Shown piece by piece: positions 26,235-34,687 of a stretch of 64,000 nt of DNA (positions within the stretch are counted from its first letter, which is position 1; each line of letters opens with the position of its first letter). Source of the DNA: JAJPKK01 sp963844635 (GTDB lineage: Bacteria > Pseudomonadota > Alphaproteobacteria > Rhizobiales > Xanthobacteraceae); NCBI GenBank assembly GCA_963844635.1, contig CAWJPD010000002.1:620001-684000 (forward strand), given 5' to 3'. The notes beneath the pieces were generated by a model. That model worked only from the letters and a program-made list of their open reading frames with translations, was not told the DNA's origin and did no database searches. The translations under genes were made by a program, and so were the position numbers.

Positions 26235-26768
26235 TTATTCAATTAAAAGCGGGAAATTTGACAGAACACTGGTAACCAGCGCGTACAGTGAAGCGAAATC
26301 GTACTTCTTGCCCAATTTCGGCATCCAATAGCGACCATGGGCCAACAAGTGTCTGTATTTGAACGCTCCCTTCAAGTCGCCGATTAGTTGACTTACAGCA
26401 TTCGCGTGCTCCTTCCAGAGGTCGAATATTTCCTCCTCCAGGCTCACATTCGTTCCCCTACGTCTGTGCAGGTCCCGAAATGCTCGAGATAAAGGGTCCT
26501 TTTTTCTCTGATAGCATCGCTGAAGATAGTCGATGCGGAATACGGCCTCCACCGCAGTAAGAATCGTTAAGGAGGATGTCATATCCAGTTCAGCCAACCG
26601 TGTCTGTAATTCATTGACTACTTCATAAGTGGCGTAACCATTAAACCGCACCATGTACGAAGGTGCACTTGCGCTAAAATAACTGCGTAGGGAGCTTTCG
26701 ACATCGGCGTGATGTAGAGCAAGATCAGCGACGTCGACATTGCTATCCGAAAACGAAACCTTACGCAT
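26235..26768 (-). CDS. HEPN-like protein, third gene of an AT-rich cassette
   Basis: This 177-residue, mostly helical protein contains KYRHLLAHGRYWMP near residue 140, a match to the R-x4-H motif and following YW of HEPN ribonuclease domains. HEPN proteins are RNA-cleaving toxins or effectors in many toxin-antitoxin and phage-defence systems. The ATG at 26768 lies inside the end of a 51-codon upstream frame (8-bp overlap), indicating coupled translation. Hand counting 26581-26700 gives 54 of 120 G+C, far below the surrounding GC-rich sequence. No MNT antitoxin gene is next to it. Confidence 0.68.
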   Translation of the reverse strand: MRKVSFSDSNVDVADLALHHADVESSLRSYFSASAPSYMVRFNGYATYEVVNELQTRLAELDMTSSLTILTAVEAVFRIDYLQRCYQRKKDPLSRAFRDLHRRRGTNVSLEEEIFDLWKEHANAVSQLIGDLKGAFKYRHLLAHGRYWMPKLGKKYDFASLYALVTSVLSNFPLLIE

Positions 26769-26916
26769 TGCTGACTTCAAGCAACATCTCTAAAAAAAAC
26801 TCTTGATTTAATTCGACGAATGTCATTGTTGGTGGGCGGCTAGCTATTTTCCAGACCCACTCAATTGGCTGAGGAGCGTTTCTCTTCTCCGGCGGAGAAG
26901 TATTCGGATCGACCAT
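26761..26916 (-). CDS. 51-residue protein overlapping the HEPN gene
   Basis: A small open frame starts with ATG at 26916 (MVDPNTSPPEKRNAP) and ends with TAA at 26761. It continues PIEWVWKIASRPPT and MTFVELNQEFFLEMLLEVS. It begins 15 bp after the upstream gene's stop and its last codons overlap the HEPN start (ATGCGTAA), a tight operon arrangement. No family is recognised. The hydrophobic/acidic C-terminal half could be a short amphipathic helix. No strong ribosome site is visible, so coupling from the upstream gene is likely. A role as regulator or antitoxin is speculation. Confidence 0.6.
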   Translation of the reverse strand: MVDPNTSPPEKRNAPQPIEWVWKIASRPPTMTFVELNQEFFLEMLLEVSNA

Positions 26917-26931
26917 TGTGACGCTGATTTG

Positions 26932-27327
26932 CTAACTCGAACTCGTGGCCTTTTTATTGACTAGTATAAGCCTGGAAGTTCCGGCTCGGCCGACAACGTC
27001 CACCCTTCCTTTGGATCCAATAAGCATCGTTCCAACCGGGATTAGCTTAATTTCTCCTAGCCCGATGCGAATGGCCATTGTCGGCGCGACGTAAGGACCA
27101 CTGAACTCTTCGTCAAGCTCGATGTTGCCAATTTCCGTCGTTATGGAACCTGCATCAATATAGCCTTTCAGAAACACTGTTATTTGCGAATAGAGCGCAT
27201 TTAATCGAGCAAGCCAATCGTCCAGCTCTTTTTTGGGATCGAATGGGACTGCAGCGGCTGCTTCGGCAGCCAATTCCTGTTGTCGTTTGACAAAATTGTC
27301 AAAGTCCGTGTTCGCGGGATTGGCCAT
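26932..27327 (-). CDS. 131-residue protein of unknown function, first gene of the HEPN cassette
   Basis: This protein begins MANPANTDFDNFVKRQQELA at 27327. It has a helical N-terminal third (PKKELDDWLARLNALYSQI) and a beta-rich rest (IGNIELDEEFSGPYVAPTMA, IRIGLGEIKLIPVGTMLI, GSKGRVDVVGRAGTSRLIL). I do not recognise an assigned family, though it reads like a small uncharacterised phage-or-island protein. It has no signal peptide. It is followed within 15 bp by the small frame and then the HEPN-like gene, all on the minus strand and all lower in GC than flanking genes. It is the likely partner of the HEPN-like protein. Confidence 0.6.
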   Translation of the reverse strand: MANPANTDFDNFVKRQQELAAEAAAAVPFDPKKELDDWLARLNALYSQITVFLKGYIDAGSITTEIGNIELDEEFSGPYVAPTMAIRIGLGEIKLIPVGTMLIGSKGRVDVVGRAGTSRLILVNKKATSSS

Positions 27328-27517
27328 GATCAGTTTTCCATTTCGGGAGTCGGCACTCGAACTTAATTGCGGCCGATGCTCGTGTCTGACCAAAGGCTGA
27401 AGTCGCGGACGGCTAAGAACCGGTCGGCGTAGTGGAGCGCTGGACTGTCGCAGCATCTTTGCAAATGCACTTTGGCGAGCACGCAATTGACGGGCAACGC
27501 ATCAAGACGTGCACATC

Positions 27518-28192
27518 TCAGGTACAGAATGGAGTCCTGCACTTCTTCTGCGCCACCGCCTCGATCTCGTGCATAATTTGCGACTGAATCTCTCGCTCTT
27601 GTCCATGTTGATGTGTAACACGGTGACGTCGCCGGACAGGTTGACGTTGTTGATCGCGCCGTGAAATCCAGGATCGGCAACCAGCGGCGCTCCCCATCCC
27701 GGACTCGAATAGAAATTGACTGCCCGGACGACATTGTTGGGAATGTTCTTTTGCAAGAACGGCGCCAGCGTGATCAGCAGATCGACCGGAATCTTCTGCG
27801 CCTCGAGAGCGCGCGCGATGTCGATCGCATTGTTGGCACCTTGCGAATGGCCGACCAGCACGATCGGCCGCGTGTCGCCCGCCGCCCTCGCCTTCTCGAT
27901 TTCGGTGATCGCGGTCGACCAGTAGAGGTGCCCTGCCACCTGCGCATTAATGCCTTTGGCCCTGAGTTCGTCGGCAAGGCTATCGAGTCCCGGTCGAGAA
28001 GACGCCGAACCAGCCGCGCATCAGCAGCACGCGCGGCTCCGTGGCGTGAGCGGAGCTGGCCCACAGCAGCGCCAATGCAATGATCGCGCCGCAGCTGCGC
28101 AACCGCCCGCCGCCGCGGCCGCGCGCCTGCCAGACGCGGACACCGTCGCCATGAGTGGCATTCCCGTGTCCCCTTCTGATCCAAGGTATCAT
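27518..28192 (-). pseudogene. Secreted alpha/beta-hydrolase (lipase-like), two frameshifts
   Basis: Three frames together make one protein. The first has a hydrophobic leader (CGAIIALALLWASSAHA) and TEPRVLLMRGWFGVFSTG. After a shift near 27988-27992 it continues LDSLADELRAKGINAQVAGH, PIVLVGHSQGANNAIDIARA (nucleophile elbow GHSQG) and GDVTVLHINMDKSER. A second shift near 27588-27596 restores IQSQIMHEIEAVAQ before the stop at 27518. Because only single-base indels are needed, this may be an intact gene with sequencing errors. The start ATG at 28192 is tentative; a GTG at 28237 is also open. Substrate unknown. Confidence 0.72.
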
Positions 28193-28456
28193 CTTCGCCC
28201 TGCCCCTTTTCGTCGCCGAGAAGCCCCCAAGTGTCACGACGGATCAATCGATATGGGTCCGTGCACGTGCTTATTGACACCAATGTGTCACAGGCTGCCA
28301 TCGCGCCAGCATGCCCTCATTACGTTATCGTTTCCTGTCCGTCCACGGGCGGCTTGTCGGAACTTGCCAGTTCGCAGTCACAGTTGAAAAGGCTCGCCGC
28401 ATCGGATCAGGATGGGCGCAACCGCTGTCCGCAACGATGATGCACGAAGTTGGCGC
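28193..28456. other. Divergent intergenic region, no gene seen
   Basis: This region separates the damaged hydrolase gene from the symporter-like gene. It should hold both promoters. No conserved site or protein-coding signal stands out. Confidence 0.5.
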
Positions 28457-30307
28457 ATGTCCTGGTATCTCGTTCTTCTCTTCCTGATTCTGATTTTGGC
28501 CGGCGCTTCTTTCGCGCCGGTCGGCCTGTTGCGGCGCCACGTCTACCCGCGGTCACAGGATCGCCATGTTTCTTCCGGTTTCACCGAACGGAGAGTCATT
28601 CAGAACGCCTTCATTGCAGGCTCGCTGCGGCTCGCAATATTCGTGCCGCTGTTTTCCTGGGGCGCCGACGGCGACGTCTGGCCCGCAATCACGGTGACGT
28701 TGTCGGTCCTGCTGGGCATCTGCCTGATCTGGCTCCTGCATCGGCCGCTGCTTGGGTTTCTCGCCGACGCTTTGCGTGTCGACGGCGCGTTCACGATCAG
28801 CACTTTCGTTGCGCGGCGGCATGGCGAGGACCTTCCCTTGCAGTTCGCGGCGGCCGCGGTGACGATCGTCGCTCTCGCCGGTCTCATGGTCGTCGAAATG
28901 CTCGGTGTGAGTGCCATCGTCGGCGTGCTGATGTCGGGCGATACGGCCGCGACAGACCTCGTCGTTTTCGTAGTCTTCGGAATTGCGGCGGTCTCCAGCA
29001 GCATTTCCGGCAACTCCGGCGCGATGCATGCCAATCAGCTGCAACTCGGAATTCTATATCTCGGATTGTTCTTTGCGATCGCCTTCCTCATTTATCTGCT
29101 CGCGTCCGAAGTTTCCCCAGGCACCTCCTGCGGCAACCCTCGCCGTGTTCTTCGTCGCCGTCTGTTGCATCGCGATGCCAATTTACCGGCGTGTCCGATA
29201 TGTCGATACCGGCCCCCTCGGAGCAACGGACCTCGAGAATACGGGGTTCGATCGCAAGCCGCGCGGCAGCGGCTTGCTGGTGAAGATCGAAAAAATCCTC
29301 AACGTCACGATTTGCGTGTTCTCTGGTCTTGCGGCGGGTCTCGCCATTCTTGAGCTTGCGGCAGATGGGTTTTCGACCATCGGCCGCAGTGTCGTTGCCG
29401 CCATGCAGACCAAGCCGACGCTGCCCGCGCTTGCAATCGCGGCGCTGTTCTTGCAGCCGCTGTTTCATCCGATCGTGGACGTCGGCAATTGGCAGCGGCT
29501 CGCCGCCTACCGGAAAGACCAGGGTTTGGCCGCTCGCGACGGCACGCAGCCGGAACAGGGCATGGCGTTCACGCGGTTGTGGCGCTTTTGCGTCGCGGAA
29601 GGCCCGCTAATGTTGATGTTCCTCTATATGTTCGGCGCGATCGCCACGGTGTCGACGGGAGTGCCGGGAGATGCGGCTGCGCTGGGCAGCTTCGTGCAGG
29701 CGCTGGTCTCCGAACCGAACATCGTGACCACGACCGCCCTGCTGTTTTTTCTCCCGGCCGTGCTGGGCATGGCACTATCGACGATGATCTCGCAATTCTC
29801 GGCGATTCTCGCCACCATCAACTATGACGTGGTTGCGGTGATCCGATCGCGATCGGAGCGCGCTGAACTCAACCTCGGCCAACCTCGCAGGCGGCCGTCG
29901 CGGTCCCAGCCTCGAATGCCGATTGGCAGCGCACGAGGCTTGCCGCCGGCGCGATCTGGATCGCGGTCGCCGTCGGGTATTTCATCGGCCGCCAATATAT
30001 CCAGCTCACCGCGACCAGTTTTCTCGCTTTGCTGTTCGGCTTCAGTTGCCTTCAGCTCGCTTTAGTGCCGCTTGTCCTTGCGGGTCTCGTCGGCCGTTCC
30101 GCCGGCGACCGCGACGCGACGGGTCCACGCTGGGCGCTCGCGACCTTGTGCGGGGGCGCCGCGGCCGCCATTGCGTCCATATCGACCTACGCCGTGACCG
30201 GGCGCGAACTGTGGTTATGGGCCACGGTTCCGGCCTGTCTCGGCTGCGCCGTTCTGGTCTTTGTACTCTCGCGTATTTGGCCTGAAAAGATGCGGGAAAC
30301 GGCGTGA
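28457..30307 (+). pseudogene. Sodium/solute symporter-like membrane protein, two frameshifts
   Basis: A large hydrophobic protein is spread over three frame segments: residues from MSWYLVLLFLILILAGASFA at 28457 to LLASEVSPG, then from PPAATLAVFFVAVCCIAMPI at about 29120, then from QAAVAVPASNADWQRTRLAA at about 29885 to the stop at 30307. Breaks lie near 29112-29121 and 29870-29885. It has about twelve hydrophobic helices; HPIVDVGNWQRLAAYRKDQG and LPAVLGMALSTMISQFSAI resemble SSS-family symporters. The intact protein would be about 615 residues. Two single-base indels would fix it, so sequence error is possible. Transported solute unknown. Confidence 0.75.
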
Positions 30308-30416
30308 ACTCTCGACAACCCCGACCGGCTTTCGGCGATCATGTTGCGCCCACCGGGAGCAAATCCGCTTTCGATCGTGGCGGTCAAGGGCACGAAGCTG
30401 CAAGCGGAGGACGCGA

Positions 30417-31472
30417 ATGGGTCACCTGCGTGCGAACGCAACCGGGAGCCGCTCGAACCCGGGTCGGCGTCGCTTGCCGGGTCGGCGCCAGGCTGGCTTG
30501 CTCGCCTGCGCGGCAGTCCTTGCGGCTGGGGCCGTTGCGACAGGCGGGGGGCGGGCCGGAGCGCAAAATTATCCGTCGCGGCCCATCACGATGAATGTGC
30601 CGTACGCGGCCGGTGGCCCATTGGACACCACGGTGCGCGTCCTCACCGAGCCGCTGCGCGCGGTCCTCGGTCAGCCGATCATCATTGAAAATGTCGCCGG
30701 GGCGGGTGGCAGCATCGGCGTCGGCCGTGTTGCGCGCGCGGCACCCGACGGCTACACCCTCAGCGCCGGCAACTGGAGTTCGCACGTCGCGAACGGCGCC
30801 ATCTACACCCTCCCTTATAACCTGCTGACCAGCCTTGAACCGGTGTCGCTGCTGCCGTTCGAAACGAACCTGATCGTTGCGCGCAAAAACTTTCCCGCAA
30901 ACAACCTTGCCGAGTTGATTGCCTGGCTTAAAGGCCACCCTGACACGGCCCTGGTGGGAACGAGCGGGGTCGGCGGCCCTTCCCATATGTCGGCGCTCTT
31001 CTTTGCCAAGGAGACCGGAACGCGCATTACGCTCGTGCCTTACCGCGGCTCCGGCCCCGCGCTGCTCGATCTGGTCGGCGGCCAGCTCGATCTTATGATC
31101 ACCGCGCCGTCGATCACGCTGCCGCATGTGCGCGACGGAACCATCAAGGCCTTTGCCGTCACCGACAAGACGCGCCTCGATGCGGCGCCCGACATTCCAA
31201 CGACCGACGAGGCGGGCCTGCCTGGCTTCTATTTTTCGGCGTGGACGGGGCTGTGGGCGCCTGCCGGGACGGCCAACGACATTATCAACAAGTTGAGCGC
31301 CGCGGTGCGCGCCGTCCTCGCTGAACCCGCGCTCCAGCGGCGCCTCGCCGAACTCTCTTTGGAGATGCCGCCGCCCGAACAGCTGGGACCGCAGCCGCTG
31401 CGCAAGCTGCAGAAGGCGGAAGCCGAGAAGTGGTGGCCGATCATCAAGGCCGCCAACATCAAAGGCGAGTGA
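30417..31472 (+). CDS. Bug/TctC-type substrate-binding protein
   Basis: This 351-residue exported binding protein has an arginine-rich leader (GRRRLPGRRQAGLLACAAVL) cut near AGAQ. Bug motifs are YPSRPITMNVPYAAGGPLDT, IIENVAGAGGSIGVGRVARA, APDGYTLSAGNWSSHVANGA and LVPYRGSGPALLDLVGGQLD. The start at 30417 is supported by GGAGG about 7 nt upstream. It follows the symporter-like gene by 109 bp on the same strand and precedes a secreted PDF-ending protein gene. No TctAB partner is visible. Confidence 0.9.
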   Translation: MGHLRANATGSRSNPGRRRLPGRRQAGLLACAAVLAAGAVATGGGRAGAQNYPSRPITMNVPYAAGGPLDTTVRVLTEPLRAVLGQPIIIENVAGAGGSIGVGRVARAAPDGYTLSAGNWSSHVANGAIYTLPYNLLTSLEPVSLLPFETNLIVARKNFPANNLAELIAWLKGHPDTALVGTSGVGGPSHMSALFFAKETGTRITLVPYRGSGPALLDLVGGQLDLMITAPSITLPHVRDGTIKAFAVTDKTRLDAAPDIPTTDEAGLPGFYFSAWTGLWAPAGTANDIINKLSAAVRAVLAEPALQRRLAELSLEMPPPEQLGPQPLRKLQKAEAEKWWPIIKAANIKGE

Positions 31473-31532
31473 CCGGGCGACAGCTCACCGACCGGTGGAG
31501 GAACCGGCAATACAGCCATGAAGGATTGAACC

Positions 31533-32468
31533 ATGGATCAACCGCGTTGGGGCCTGGTGCTCTTACTGACCGTTCCACTGGCAGCTGTGACGCCCGCTTT
31601 CGCACAGGACACCGTGCCGGTGCCGGGCGGACCCGGCACGCCGCAAAGTGCTGGTTCCGTCCCGGATTTTTCCGGGATTTGGGCGCATTTGACGTGGCCG
31701 GACTTCGAGGCGCCACCCTCGGGTCCCGGTCCGGTGACCAACAAATCGCGTCGCAATGGCGCGAGCGACACCTATCAACTCATCGGGGACTACACCAATC
31801 CGATCCTCAATCCGCACGCGGCGGAGGTCGTCAAACGGCACGGCGATATCTCGCTCGCCGGCGTACCCTATCCGACACCGAGCAACGAATGCTGGCCCGG
31901 CGGGGTGCCTTTCGTGATCTACAACATTGGTATGCAGATGTTTCAGCGACCGGACCACATCACGATCGTCTATTCCAACGATCATGAAGTTCGCCATATC
32001 CGGATGAACGCTTCGCACCCGGCGCAGGTAACGCCGTCCTGGTACGGGGATTCCGTCGGCCATTATGAAGGCGACACGCTGGTGATCGACACGGTCGGCG
32101 TCAAGGTCGGCCCCTTCGCCATGATCGACATGTACGGCACGCCGCATAGCGAGGCGCTGCACGTCGTCGAGCGCTATCGTTTGCTTGACTACGAAGCGGC
32201 AAAGGCCGCGGAGGAGCGCGGCCAGCGCGGCCTCACCCGCCTGGGCGGCGATCCCGGCCTGTTTCGCAATCCCAATGACAAGGGCAGGGGTCTTCAGCTC
32301 GACTTCACCGTCGAGGATACCGGCGAATTCACGATGCCTTGGTCGGCAGCGGTCAGCTATCGCCGCCCCCTGGGCCAATGGCCGGAAATGGTCTGCGCCG
32401 AAAACCCGCACGGCTATTTCCCTGGCAGACACGCCGACGTGCCGACGGCGCAGCAGCCGGATTTTTGA
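31533..32468 (+). CDS. Secreted protein of unknown function (PDF-ending family paralogue)
   Basis: This 311-residue protein is a paralogue of the gene at 23157-24098: VPDFSGIWAHLTWPDFEAPP, NPILNPHAAEVVKRHGDISL, YPTPSNECWPGGVPFVIYNI, IRMNASHPAQVTPSWYGDSV and GHYEGDTLVIDTVGVKVGPF, ending QQPDF. It has a leader (LVLLLTVPLAAVTPAFAQ). AAGGA lies upstream of the ATG at 31533. It sits 60 bp after a Bug protein gene on the same strand, so the two may be co-expressed. Function is unknown. Confidence 0.86.
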   Translation: MDQPRWGLVLLLTVPLAAVTPAFAQDTVPVPGGPGTPQSAGSVPDFSGIWAHLTWPDFEAPPSGPGPVTNKSRRNGASDTYQLIGDYTNPILNPHAAEVVKRHGDISLAGVPYPTPSNECWPGGVPFVIYNIGMQMFQRPDHITIVYSNDHEVRHIRMNASHPAQVTPSWYGDSVGHYEGDTLVIDTVGVKVGPFAMIDMYGTPHSEALHVVERYRLLDYEAAKAAEERGQRGLTRLGGDPGLFRNPNDKGRGLQLDFTVEDTGEFTMPWSAAVSYRRPLGQWPEMVCAENPHGYFPGRHADVPTAQQPDF

Positions 32469-32665
32469 TATCTCAAAGATCGCGCGAACGGCGCTCTTGG
32501 TACTGGGATGGACTGACAATGAGGAACTGCCTCGATTGAGGATGTGCACCTCGGCGGTTGAGAATGCGGATGTCCTGCTTTCACCTGACCACAAGTTGCG
32601 TGTGAGGAAGTGAACGTGTAGCGGGACTATCGGGGCCTGGAACGGCGAGATTTTTGGACGGGGTA

Positions 32666-32986
32666 CTACTCACCTACGAATTCCGCGGAGCCAGGGCGCG
32701 CTGACTTGATGACACGAAGCAGATCGGGAATAAGCGGCTCTAGGGCGGCCAAGCGATTCGTTCTGGCCCGTAGAACGATCACCGCTATCGTGAACGCAGA
32801 TAAATTTTGTTGTGTGAGCAATCTTTGATCGACAGTAACGAACAGATCAAAATGCATAGATGCCAGCGCAAGCAACTCTCCATTCTTGACGCTCGTCCAC
32901 CCCATTTGGCGAGCGGTGACGACATCGTGACCAACAATCCGACGCGCGAGACGCCAGTCCACGCACTCATACAGCAGCACTCTCAC
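32666..32986 (-). CDS. DUF5615-family PIN-like protein (toxin half of a type II pair)
   Basis: This 106-residue protein matches the DUF5615 PIN-like family: MRVLLYECVDWRLARRIVGH, VVTARQMGWTSVKNGELLAL and FDLFVTVDQRLLTQQNL. In the family the first motif usually reads LLDE, where the aspartate binds metal; here it is LLYE, so one expected catalytic residue is replaced (GAT to TAT). The GTG start at 32986 overlaps the TGA of the DUF433 gene by four bases, the common arrangement for these pairs. It may be an inactive relic or carry a sequencing error. Otherwise it would be an RNA-cleaving toxin. Confidence 0.85.
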   Translation of the reverse strand: MRVLLYECVDWRLARRIVGHDVVTARQMGWTSVKNGELLALASMHFDLFVTVDQRLLTQQNLSAFTIAVIVLRARTNRLAALEPLIPDLLRVIKSARPGSAEFVGE

Positions 32987-33195
32987 AAGACGGATTGGAT
33001 CACGCGGTCCTTTGCTTCTTCCAGGAACGCAATAACCTGGCTCCGCGTCACCGAGGGAAAGCCTTCAAGGAAATCGTCGATTGTTTCGCCAGCTTCCAGA
33101 TAATCGAGCAGCGTTTGCACAAGAACACGTGTGCCGGGAAAGACCGGCGCGCCGCTCATGACCTCCGGGTCACGCGAGACAACAGGCTCCTTCAT
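32983..33195 (-). CDS. DUF433 family antitoxin
   Basis: This 70-residue protein (MKEPVVSRDPEVMSGAPVFP, then GTRVLVQTLLDYLEAGETID and DDFLEGFPSVTRSQVIAFLE) belongs to DUF433, a winged-helix-like family that pairs with DUF5615 PIN-like toxins. It precedes the toxin gene and overlaps it by four bases. An ATG at 33213 could add six residues. Self-repression of the operon is expected from other type II systems but no operator was identified here. Confidence 0.86.
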   Translation of the reverse strand: MKEPVVSRDPEVMSGAPVFPGTRVLVQTLLDYLEAGETIDDFLEGFPSVTRSQVIAFLEEAKDRVIQSVL

Positions 33196-33312
33196 GAACC
33201 GTAGCCTATGCATGGACACAGTGCCAAGCAAGCGCGACCGGATTTGCACGCGCTCCTGCAAGGCCGCGGAGTAGGTCGAGGTCGGCTGATGGACTGCGCC
33301 TGATCGCCGCAC

Positions 33313-34543
33313 TCACATCAGCTGCGGCGGCTCGGCGGCCGCGTCGGATGACGCCTCGTAAAACCGCTCCTCCATGCGGCTTGCCACGCCCTCGCGGGCA
33401 AGCGCCGCTTCGAACTCGCGGCGGATTGCCTTGTCTTCCTGGTGATAGGGGATGGCGCTGCCACCTTTGTTGAGATCGATCGCGCCATAGTCCATCAATT
33501 GCTCGCCGGGGCGTCCGGCCTTGCGCGAGCGCTGATTGTTGGGGCCGTGCCAGGCGGTGATGCGCAGCCCTTCCTTGCCGATGCCGAAATGCTGGTGGAA
33601 CCAGTCGCCGCTCATCGGCGCCGCCGACACCATGCCGACCGGCTCGTAATCCTGCCGCAGCACCTTGCCGGCGTTGCCGTCCGCCACGGCGTCGGGCCGA
33701 GCGTTTCCGGCCACGTATAGGTGTAGCCCTTGCCCTTGACGCAGATCAGCACCGCGGCCGAGGCGTGCTTGTGCGCCTTCGAATATCGGCCCGTCTCGTG
33801 CTGCCCGATCCACAGATAGAATCGGTTGCCGCCCATGGCCGGCTCGACGCGCCGATAACCGGGCGAGCGGCGATTATCGAGCGGCAGCGTCGCAATTGAC
33901 GATGTCCGGAACGAGATTGGTGCGCCGCATGGCGAGACCGCGCACCGGGTCCGGCTCGATGTCGTCGCTCGGCTTGAAATAATCGTCGGCGCCGGAAAAG
34001 CGCTCGCTGAAAGCGTGAGGACAATCGAAGATGAAGGGTGGGTTGTCGAACAGGTTCATGACGTTGGGCGCGGTGGTCCCGCAAAGCAGCAGCGCCGGCG
34101 CGTTGGCGGCATTGATGATGCGATGGAAGGCATTCAGCGGCATGGTGAACAGCGAGCCCGCCTGCCATTCGAAAACGTGCCGCTTCGTCTGTCCTTCCTG
34201 CCACACCTCGGTCGTGCCGCGCCCTTCGACGACCAACACGACCTTTTCATAGAGGTGACGTTCGACATTGAGCGCGCCGGCAGCCGGCACCTCGACGATA
34301 TAGCAGCCCCACAGGCCTTCGGTGCCGTAGAGCTGGATATAGCTGCCGCGGCCGCCGAGCCGCTTCCACGGTGACGAGCGGCAGATCTTGAACGCGCCGC
34401 ACCCCGATGCCGCGATAGACCGGCACGCCTTCCGCCTCCATGAAACGGTCATAGGGCATCGGCGCGCGCTTGAACTTGCCGAAGCCGGCGTTCTCGCCGG
34501 CCTTGGGTTCGTGCCAATGCGCCTCCCCGGTCAGCTCATGCAT
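33313..34543 (-). pseudogene. Bicupin protein (gentisate-dioxygenase-like) broken by three frameshifts
   Basis: The chain is reconstructed across four frame segments. It starts MHELTGEAHWHEPKAGENAG at 34543 with GGGAGGAA upstream. It shifts near 34371-34380 into KRLGGRGSYIQLYGTEGLWG, LYEKVVLVVEGRGTTEVW (cupin 1), then near 33882-33890 into NRRSPGYRRVEPAMGGNRFY, ASAAVLICVKGKGYTYTWPE (cupin 2), then near 33686-33692 into QDYEPVGMVSAAPMSGDWFH, QHFGIGKEGLRITAWHGPNN to the stop. Two cupin domains suggest a ring-cleaving dioxygenase or related Fe enzyme. All breaks are single-base, so error rather than decay is possible. Confidence 0.72.
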
Positions 34544-34687
34544 GCGTTCCTCCCATGTGGGGTGGTTAGCGCCCGTTCACGGATCGGTCGAACGACGTGC
34601 TGCCACGTCCGGCGCGTAACCCATCATTAATCCCGGTTCTGCCAAACCACCACTATCCCGTGGCGCGCCGCTAACCCACCTACAAGA

